In this document: positions 1 through 4,911 of the stretch, piece by piece
How positions within the stretch are numbered: the stretch's first letter is position 1
Layout of the letters: each line of letters starts with the position of its first letter
DNA from: Oscillibacter sp.
GTDB lineage: Bacteria; Bacillota; Clostridia; Oscillospirales; Oscillospiraceae
NCBI GenBank assembly: GCA_003522105.1
Contig: DPGF01000132.1
Location: forward strand, 1-13,432
DNA length: 13,432 nucleotides
Reading direction: 5' to 3'
Notes under the pieces: generated by a model
Database searches by the model: none
What the model was told of the DNA's origin: nothing
The model's input: only the letters and a program-made list of their open reading frames with translations
Program-made: the position numbers and the translations under genes

Positions 1-422
1 GGGAACGTTGCGCCGCCCATACCGACGATACCGGCCTGCTTGACCATTTCGACCATTTCCTCAACGCTCAGCGCGTCGGGGTCGGCGGGGGCTTTCACCT
101 CTTCGCTCAGCTCGTCTTTAAAGTCATTGTCGATCACAACGGACATGACCTTGCCGCCCATGGAATAGGGACGGGGCTCCACCGCGGCAACCGTACCGGA
201 TACGCTTGCGTGAATGGGAGCGCCGAGACCTTTGAATTCGCCGATCTTCTGTCCGAGCTTGACATAGTCGCCCTTGGAGACCGTCGGGGTGCAGGGTGCG
301 CCGAAGTGCATCGACATGGGGATCACCACCTGAGCAGGTGCTTGGAGCTGCTCGATGGCCTTTTCATTGGTAGCAGCCTTCATATCATTGGGATGAACGC
401 CGCCAAAGAAAGCTTGTGCCAT
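1..422 (-). CDS. rnfC: Electron transport complex subunit RnfC, N-terminal part (cut by window edge)
   Basis: RnfC is the peripheral NADH/FMN-binding subunit of the membrane Rnf complex, which couples reduced ferredoxin:NAD+ electron transfer to ion pumping. Only the first 140 codons lie in the window; the gene continues past base 1. The family hallmarks are visible: GGVHP at residues 7-11, VIPMSMHFGAP (33-43), a GDYVKLGQKIGE stretch (51-62) and APIHASVSGTV (68-78), which together form the lipoyl-like sandwich domain. GIVGMGGATF (131-140) begins the glycine-rich NADH/FMN-binding region shared with NuoF. The start ATG (422-420) follows a GAGGTG Shine-Dalgarno (434-429) with 6-base spacing. Rnf operons usually begin with rnfC, so rnfD, G, E, A and B are expected to the left; that is inference. 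A good promoter lies upstream at 483-511. Confidence 0.96.
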   Translation of the reverse strand, partial: MAQAFFGGVHPNDMKAATNEKAIEQLQAPAQVVIPMSMHFGAPCTPTVSKGDYVKLGQKIGEFKGLGAPIHASVSGTVAAVEPRPYSMGGKVMSVVIDNDFKDELSEEVKAPADPDALSVEEMVEMVKQAGIVGMGGATF

Positions 423-449
423 AGTCTTCACCTCATCTTTATACTGCCA

Positions 450-469
450 GAACAGTGGAAACACTGCTC
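450..469 (-). other. Stem-loop in the rnfC leader RNA
   Basis: Read on the minus strand, GAGCAGTG and CACTGTTC can pair over 8 bases (one G-U) around a TTTC loop. The core CAGTG/CACTG is perfect. It would sit a few bases from the predicted 5' end of the rnfC mRNA, where such stems often stabilise the transcript. There is no T-tract, so it is not a terminator, and it leaves the Shine-Dalgarno free. Confidence 0.5.
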
Positions 470-482
470 CATAATCGGACTG

Positions 483-511
483 ATTATACAACCATTCCTT
501 TCCGTTGTCCA
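483..511 (-). promoter_or_regulatory. Sigma-A-type promoter for rnfC
   Basis: On the minus strand a -35 TGGACA (511-506) and a -10 TATAAT (488-483) are separated by exactly 17 bases. The -10 is a perfect match and the -35 has one mismatch. Transcription would start near 476, giving a leader of roughly 55 bases before the rnfC ATG. No other minus-strand candidate in the intergenic region has comparable spacing. Confidence 0.75.
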
Positions 512-573
512 GAAAATATTCTGCCCCGGCAGCATTTTCCTCTATATTTTATCAGGTTTCGCCATTATTTTCA

Positions 574-593
574 GGCAAAAACAGCGTTTTGCC
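574..593. repeat. Perfect 7-base inverted repeat in the rnfC/DUF975 intergenic region
   Basis: GGCAAAA (574-580) and TTTTGCC (587-593) form a perfect dyad with a 6-base centre. It lies between the two divergent promoters, upstream of both -35 boxes, a suitable position for a shared regulator site. The rest of the 423-760 gap holds only the two promoters, two further short dyads and the Shine-Dalgarno sites; I see no small gene or known riboswitch there. Confidence 0.4.
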
Positions 594-647
594 ATACACT
601 TTTCCCCTGTGCGCAACTTACCGGTGACAGATCCCCTCTCCCGCTCC

Positions 648-676
648 TTGACGGGCTTCCCCGCCGATGCTATAAT
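648..676 (+). promoter_or_regulatory. Sigma-A-type promoter for the DUF975 gene
   Basis: TTGACG (648-653) and TATAAT (671-676) are spaced by 17 bases, close to the ideal sigma-A promoter. The start of transcription would be near 683, about 78 bases before the ATG at 761. An ATAATA/TATTAT dyad (672-686) covers the -10 and the start point. Confidence 0.8.
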
Positions 677-686
677 AAAATATTAT
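672..686. repeat. AT-rich dyad over the -10 box and start point of the DUF975 promoter
   Basis: ATAATA (672-677) and TATTAT (681-686) are perfect inverted copies around AAA. The dyad overlaps the -10 hexamer of the promoter at 648-676, so it could be an operator. It may equally be chance, since AT-rich promoter cores easily form short palindromes. Confidence 0.3.
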
Positions 687-724
687 CTTTTTCCATTCTT
701 TTCCCGCATGTTTAACACTTGCCC

Positions 725-743
725 GTCCGCTTTTTTTGCGGAC
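725..743 (+). other. Stem-loop just upstream of the DUF975 gene Shine-Dalgarno
   Basis: GTCCGC (725-730) and GCGGAC (738-743) form a perfect 6-base stem around a loop of seven T. It ends only a few bases before the AAAGGAG ribosome binding site. It lies in the predicted leader RNA and might affect translation or mRNA stability. It has no T-tract after it and so is not a simple terminator. Confidence 0.4.
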
Positions 744-760
744 AAGAAAGGAGCTCCCCT

Positions 761-1537
761 ATGCCTCTCCAGCTCGACTCCCGCGCGATCAAGGCCGAAG
801 CGCGCTCGCTTCTGCACACCGGCGAGGTCAATCCCTTCAAGCTGACGCTGTTCTACCTTCTTATCTCCCTCGTGCTCGATGCGGTCAATGCCAGCGTGAG
901 CTATACCATCGAGTCGGCAGGCGGCTTCACAGTGCTTTCGTTCAGCTTTGTGAGCATTCTGATCGGGCTTGTCTCGCTCGTTCTGAACGCGGGCTACTTT
1001 TGCTACTGCTTCGGCATTCTGCGCCGCGAGCAAATGCCGTATGATAGCCTGTTCGACGCCTTCCCCTTCGCCGGAAAGGTCATTCTCCTGTCCATCGTCG
1101 AGGGTATCTTCATCTTTCTCTGGTCGATGCTTTTCGTCATTCCCGGCATTGTCGCGGCCTACCGCTACTCGTTTGCCATGCTGAACCTGTGCGAAAACCC
1201 GGATCTTGGCGTGATGGAGGCGCTTGATTTAAGCAAGCGGCAGACGAACGGCTACAAGATGCAGCTCTTTCTTCTCCAGCTCAGCTTCATCGGCTATCAG
1301 CTCGCCGCCGCGCTCATCGCCGTACTCTATGAATACGCCATCATCCGCTTTCTCCCCGATTCGCTGCCCGGCGTCCTGCTCGGCACGCTGATCTACTCCG
1401 TACTCGCCGCCGGTGTGGGCGTTTACCTGACGCCATATCTGAATCTTTCCATCTGCCGCTTCTATCTGCTTGCCACCGGCAATCAGGCAGGCGGCGCCGA
1501 ACCGCCCCACACTGACCCGTGGGATACGCAGTTCTGA
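761..1537 (+). CDS. DUF975 family membrane protein
   Basis: A 258-residue integral membrane protein of the DUF975 family, whose biochemical role is unknown. Hydrophobic segments lie at about 26-46, 58-82, 106-130, 168-190 and 203-225. The family signature is clear: an IPGIVAAYRYS stretch (127-137), NPDLGVMEALDLSKR (146-160) leading into GYKMQLFLLQLSFIGYQ (164-180), and a closing YLTPYLNLSICRFY (222-235). The ATG at 761 is chosen because AAAGGAG precedes it with good spacing; an in-frame ATG at 719 has no ribosome binding site and would disturb the family N-terminus. The short tail after 240 is polar. The gene has its own strong promoter (648-676), is divergent from rnfC and ends at a terminator (1548-1583), so it is probably monocistronic. 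Nothing links it functionally to Rnf beyond position. Confidence 0.88.
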   Translation: MPLQLDSRAIKAEARSLLHTGEVNPFKLTLFYLLISLVLDAVNASVSYTIESAGGFTVLSFSFVSILIGLVSLVLNAGYFCYCFGILRREQMPYDSLFDAFPFAGKVILLSIVEGIFIFLWSMLFVIPGIVAAYRYSFAMLNLCENPDLGVMEALDLSKRQTNGYKMQLFLLQLSFIGYQLAAALIAVLYEYAIIRFLPDSLPGVLLGTLIYSVLAAGVGVYLTPYLNLSICRFYLLATGNQAGGAEPPHTDPWDTQF

Positions 1538-1547
1538 CAAATCCGAA

Positions 1548-1583
1548 AAAGAGGGATCCCTCCTTGCGGGGGGATCCCTCTTT
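1548..1583. terminator. Bidirectional stem-loop terminator between convergent genes
   Basis: AAAGAGGGATCCC (1548-1560) and its exact complement (1571-1583) form a 13-base perfect stem. The loop can shorten to TTGC if three further pairs form (one G-U). Read on the minus strand the stem is followed by a clear run of T (complement of 1546-1550), which suits the SLH gene. On the plus strand the tail is T-rich but interrupted. It starts 10 bases after the DUF975 stop and lies 9 bases beyond the SLH-gene stop. Confidence 0.85.
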
Positions 1584-1592
1584 CCTGTTCTC

Positions 1593-2630
1593 TTATTTCA
1601 GCACGTACACGGTCTTGATGCCGAGCAGCGCGCAAAGCTTGGTCTTTTCGGCAATGTCCGTTTCGCTCTCGTACCAGACAACAGTCGTCGAGCCGTCCTT
1701 CTCCTTGTAAATGAGATAGGAACTGTCGAAGCGGCCGGAGCGCGCCTTCTGCACATCGCTGCTGCTCAAATAGGCGCTCAGTTCCTCCTGTGAAAGCGTG
1801 CGCAGCTCACCCGCCTTGACGCCTTTCACCGTCTGCGCCGCGGGGACGGCGTTGATGGTCACGCTGCCGCCCCTGCCCGCCTTGACCGCCGCATCGTAGA
1901 CCTGCTCCACCGCCGCGCGCGGAGAAAGCGGCACCGCGCCGCTCGTACCCGTCAGGCTCTCGGCCAGCACCGCGCCGGCGGGCGCGGCAGATACCGCCGT
2001 CACACCGACTTTCGTCTTGAGCCCCTGATAGGCGCGCAGCAGCACCGCCGCGGCCTGTTCGCGCGTCGTGTCGCTCTTCGGGGCAAAGGCTGCCGCATTC
2101 ATGCCCGTCACAAGTCCCATGCGCCAGGCGAGCGTAATGTAGCCGGGATTGGTCGTCACATCGGTGAACGGGCACTCGTCCTGCACCGTTCCGGAGAGCG
2201 TGCTGTAGCCCAGCGCGCGGACGGTCATCGCGGCCATCTCTTCGCGCGTGATGGCGTCGTTCGGGCGGCAGGTCGTGCTGTGGCCGGGAAAGACGTCATG
2301 CTCGCTCGCGGTCTCGATGGCGCTAAAGTACCACTTTTTCGTGTCCTGATTGTCCGTGAAGCTGCCCTTTTCAGGCGTGACGGTCTTCCAGCCCATCAGG
2401 CGGCACAGCGCCGCGGCATAAGCCGCGCGCGTCATCTTCTGCCCGAGGCCGAATTTGCCGTTTCCGATGCCCTGAAGCAAATTGTACTGTTTGCACTGCG
2501 CGATGCTCTCCGCCGCCCAGTGCTTGTCCGGCACGTCGGAATAGCCCGATTTGTTGGCGGCAAGCGCGAGCGTCGTGGTCATCACGAGAGCAAGAAGCAG
2601 CGCCGTCAGGCGCACTGCGATCTGTTTCAT
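1593..2630 (-). CDS. Secreted S-layer homology (SLH) domain protein
   Basis: A 345-residue exported protein. A signal peptide is evident at residues 1-24: KQIAVR, a hydrophobic core, and an ALA-A cleavage site. Three SLH domains follow at about 27-84, 88-145 and 152-205, each with the F/Y-(S/T)D opening and a TRxx helix motif (MTRAA at 66-70, ITREE at 127-131, TTREQ at 188-192). SLH triplets bind pyruvylated secondary cell-wall polymers, so the protein is probably wall-anchored. After an Ala-rich linker (about 210-235), residues 236-345 form a separate domain I do not recognise, with an aromatic stretch SSYLIYKEKDG (303-313) and VVWYESETD (317-325). The ATG at 2630 is chosen for the signal peptide and an AGGGGG Shine-Dalgarno; a longer in-frame start at 2696 lies within the promoter. 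The gene is single, with its own promoter and terminator. Confidence 0.9.
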   Translation of the reverse strand: MKQIAVRLTALLLALVMTTTLALAANKSGYSDVPDKHWAAESIAQCKQYNLLQGIGNGKFGLGQKMTRAAYAAALCRLMGWKTVTPEKGSFTDNQDTKKWYFSAIETASEHDVFPGHSTTCRPNDAITREEMAAMTVRALGYSTLSGTVQDECPFTDVTTNPGYITLAWRMGLVTGMNAAAFAPKSDTTREQAAAVLLRAYQGLKTKVGVTAVSAAPAGAVLAESLTGTSGAVPLSPRAAVEQVYDAAVKAGRGGSVTINAVPAAQTVKGVKAGELRTLSQEELSAYLSSSDVQKARSGRFDSSYLIYKEKDGSTTVVWYESETDIAEKTKLCALLGIKTVYVLK

Positions 2631-2666
2631 TGTTATTTTCCCCCTTTTGGGTAATCTTTCTGCCGT

Positions 2667-2696
2667 ATTGTAGCACAAAGTCGCGTGAATAGTCAA
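2667..2696 (-). promoter_or_regulatory. Sigma-A-type promoter for the SLH protein gene
   Basis: On the minus strand TTGACT (2696-2691) and TACAAT (2672-2667) are separated by 18 bases. Each has one mismatch to consensus. The start point would be near 2660, giving a leader of about 30 bases that contains the AGGGGG ribosome binding site. Confidence 0.72.
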
Positions 2697-2723
2697 ATTC
2701 CCTCTTTACCTTTGCAGAGGACT

Positions 2724-2791
2724 TTGTTAAAATAATAGATTGTATTAGTATGATGAGGTAGTATTGTCTGAGATAGTATGCCCCATATTTT
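2724..2791 (+). promoter_or_regulatory. Probable promoter region for recJ and the downstream operon
   Basis: This AT-rich stretch contains several overlapping weak sigma-A candidates: TTGTTA (2724-2729) with TAGTAT (2746-2751), TTGTAT (2740-2745) with TATTGT (2762-2767), and TTGTCT (2764-2769) with TATTTT (2786-2791), all with 16-base spacing. TAGTAT recurs at 2746, 2759 and 2774. I cannot choose between them, but a promoter is expected because the upstream gene is divergent. Confidence 0.4.
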
Positions 2792-2803
2792 TCAAAAAGA
2801 AAG

Positions 2804-2810
2804 AAGGTGA
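2804..2810 (+). promoter_or_regulatory. Ribosome binding site fixing the recJ start
   Basis: AAGGTGA lies 8 bases before the ATG at 2819. An in-frame GTG at 2807 is part of this Shine-Dalgarno itself and so is unlikely to be the start. Confidence 0.75.
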
Positions 2811-2818
2811 GCCGAACC

Positions 2819-4891
2819 ATGAAGTACGAGCACTGGCAGATCCCCGCCGCGCCGGAGGACGCCATCAAGACCCTGATGGACGCGGGATACCCCTATCTCG
2901 TTTCATCGGTGCTGGCAGCGCGCGGCGTGCAGACGAGTGAACAGGCCGCCGAAGCGCTCGAGCGTGAAGCGTCGCTCACCTGTTCGCCGTTTTTGATGAA
3001 GGACATGGACAAAGCCGTATCCCGCATCTCGAAGGCACTGGAAAGCGGCGAAAAGATCGCCGTCTTTGGCGACTATGATGTGGACGGCATCACCTCCACC
3101 TGCCTTCTCACCGATTATCTCCGCTCCCGCGGCGCGGATGTGACCCTGCATATCCCCCGCCGCATCGAAGAGGGCTACGGTCTCGGATGCGACGCCATCC
3201 GCACCCTTTCCGAGTCCGGCGTCACGCTGATCGTCACGGTCGACTGCGGCATCACGGGCGTTGATGAGACCGCCTACGCCGCAACGCTCGGCGTCGACCT
3301 CGTCATCACCGACCATCACGAGTGCAAAGAGCAGCTCCCCGCCGCCGTGGCCGTTGTCGACCCCCACCGGCCGGACTGCCCGTATCCGTTCAAGCATTTG
3401 GCGGGCGTGGGCGTGGCGCTTAAGCTCGTTTTAGCCCTTGGCGAAGGGCGCGAAGCGCCCCTTTTCGCGCGCTACTGCACACTTGCCGCCATCGGCACCA
3501 TCGCAGACGTTATGCGCATGGAGGGCGAGAACCGCACCATCGTGCAGTGCGGTCTCGAGGGGATCGACCGCAGCGACTTCATCGGCCTGCACGCGCTGCT
3601 GCGCGAGGCGGGGCTCACGTCGCGTCCCATCTCGTCGATCCAGATCGGCTTTGTGCTGGCCCCGCGCATCAACGCCGCCGGGCGCATGGGCCGGGCCGAG
3701 CTTGCCGCAGAGCTTCTGCTCACCGACGATCCCGCCCGCGCGGAAAAACTTGCGCGCGAGCTGTGCGAACTCAACCGTGAGCGGCAGAGCGTGGAGCAGG
3801 ACATCTTCCGCCGCGCCATCGAGCAGATGGAGTCTCTGCCCGAGAGCGAGCGCAGCGCGCTCGTGCTTTCGAGCGAGGACTGGCATCAGGGCGTTGTGGG
3901 CATTGTGGCCTCCCGCCTTTCCGAAAAATTCTCCTGCCCAAGCTTTATGATCCACCTCTCCGGCGGCTCCGGTAAGGGCTCGTGCCGCAGCTACGGCGGC
4001 TTCAACCTCTTCAACGCGCTTGAAGCCTGCTCCGATCTTCTGGTGAGCTTCGGCGGGCATGAGCTGGCCGCGGGCTTCACCATCGAGGAGAAAAACATCC
4101 CCGCCTTCCGCACGCGCATGAATCAGTATGTGCGCGCCCACACGGGCGAGCATGCGCCGGTGTCGCTGCTTGACGTGGACGTTGACTTGCAGCACCCCTC
4201 GCTCATCACGCTTGAGGAGGTCGAGGCACTCTCGCTCCTCGAGCCCTACGGCGCGGGCAACAACCGCCCCGTTTTCTGCCTGCGCGGGGCAACGCTTGAA
4301 AGCGTGCAGGGCGTGGGCCAGAACCGGCACTTAAAATTGAAACTGCAGAAAAGCCGCGTCAATTTCGACGGCATTTTCTTCTCCGTCACCGCCGACGAGT
4401 GCGGCGTGTGCGCGGGTATGCGCGTGGATGCGGCGTTCTACTTGCAGGTGAACGAGTTCCGCTCCCAGCGCTCCATTCAGCTCCAGCTCATCGACCTGCG
4501 CCCCTCGCTCGATCCCAGCGGCCGCGAGAATGAGGCGCTTTCCCTCTGCCGCACGGTGCTGGACGGCGGCTCGCTCTCCCCGCGCGACGCGGCGCGTGCG
4601 CTCCCTTCGCGCGATCAGTTCGTGCGCGCCTGGCGCATTTTAGAGCGCGAGGTGGGCGGCAGCGGCGTCAGCGCCCCCATGCTGCCGCTGCTTAGAAAGC
4701 TCAGCGCGGAAATGGTCGGCGCGGAAACCTTTTTGCGCACGGCGATGTGCTTGCAGGTCTTTGCCGAGCGCGGACTTTTGATCATTGAACACGAGGATAC
4801 GACCCTCACCCTTCGCCTGACGGCGGACGGGAAAAAGGTAGAGCTTGACAAAAGCCCCTATCTCTCCGCCCTGCACGGCTTTCTTTCATAA
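2819..4891 (+). CDS. recJ: Single-stranded-DNA-specific exonuclease RecJ
   Basis: RecJ is a cytoplasmic 5'-3' single-strand DNA exonuclease used in recombination, mismatch and base-excision repair. The 690-residue protein has every DHH-phosphoesterase motif: DYDVDG (85-90), VDCG (141-144), TDHHE (164-168) and DPH (181-183) with AGVGVA (195-200). These coordinate the two metal ions. APRINAAGRM (281-290) is the conserved core linker. The DHHA1 domain follows, with QGVVGIVASRL (357-367) and the FGGHELAAG substrate motif (411-419). An OB-fold spans about 450-562 (EPYGAGNNRP at 475-484). A C-terminal extension of about 125 residues resembles the extra domain of long Firmicutes RecJ proteins. The start is the ATG at 2819. 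It is the first gene of the rightward cluster, with 20 bases to rel. In many Firmicutes apt lies between recJ and rel; it is absent here. Confidence 0.96.
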   Translation: MKYEHWQIPAAPEDAIKTLMDAGYPYLVSSVLAARGVQTSEQAAEALEREASLTCSPFLMKDMDKAVSRISKALESGEKIAVFGDYDVDGITSTCLLTDYLRSRGADVTLHIPRRIEEGYGLGCDAIRTLSESGVTLIVTVDCGITGVDETAYAATLGVDLVITDHHECKEQLPAAVAVVDPHRPDCPYPFKHLAGVGVALKLVLALGEGREAPLFARYCTLAAIGTIADVMRMEGENRTIVQCGLEGIDRSDFIGLHALLREAGLTSRPISSIQIGFVLAPRINAAGRMGRAELAAELLLTDDPARAEKLARELCELNRERQSVEQDIFRRAIEQMESLPESERSALVLSSEDWHQGVVGIVASRLSEKFSCPSFMIHLSGGSGKGSCRSYGGFNLFNALEACSDLLVSFGGHELAAGFTIEEKNIPAFRTRMNQYVRAHTGEHAPVSLLDVDVDLQHPSLITLEEVEALSLLEPYGAGNNRPVFCLRGATLESVQGVGQNRHLKLKLQKSRVNFDGIFFSVTADECGVCAGMRVDAAFYLQVNEFRSQRSIQLQLIDLRPSLDPSGRENEALSLCRTVLDGGSLSPRDAARALPSRDQFVRAWRILEREVGGSGVSAPMLPLLRKLSAEMVGAETFLRTAMCLQVFAERGLLIIEHEDTTLTLRLTADGKKVELDKSPYLSALHGFLS

Positions 4892-4911
4892 CCAAAGGAG
4901 ATGATTCGGAT

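Noticed and set aside
546..578. A second leftward promoter for rnfC (TTGCCT with GATAAA or TAAAAT)
   Set aside because: Spacing is 19-21 bases and the hexamers are poor compared with the promoter at 483-511.
210..845. A 211-codon plus-strand open frame across the rnfC start and the intergenic region
   Set aside because: It reads antisense through rnfC, then through both promoters, and into the DUF975 gene in the wrong frame. It has no ribosome binding site.
2701..2720. CCTCT/AGAGG dyad in the SLH-recJ gap as an operator
   Set aside because: The arms are five bases with a ten-base centre, well within chance expectation.
2807..2809. GTG at 2807 as an alternative recJ start
   Set aside because: It is inside the AAGGTGA Shine-Dalgarno used by the ATG at 2819 and has no site of its own.
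3431..4330. A 299-codon minus-strand open frame inside recJ
   Set aside because: The sense frame encodes intact RecJ motifs. The antisense product has the typical shadow composition and no recognisable domain.
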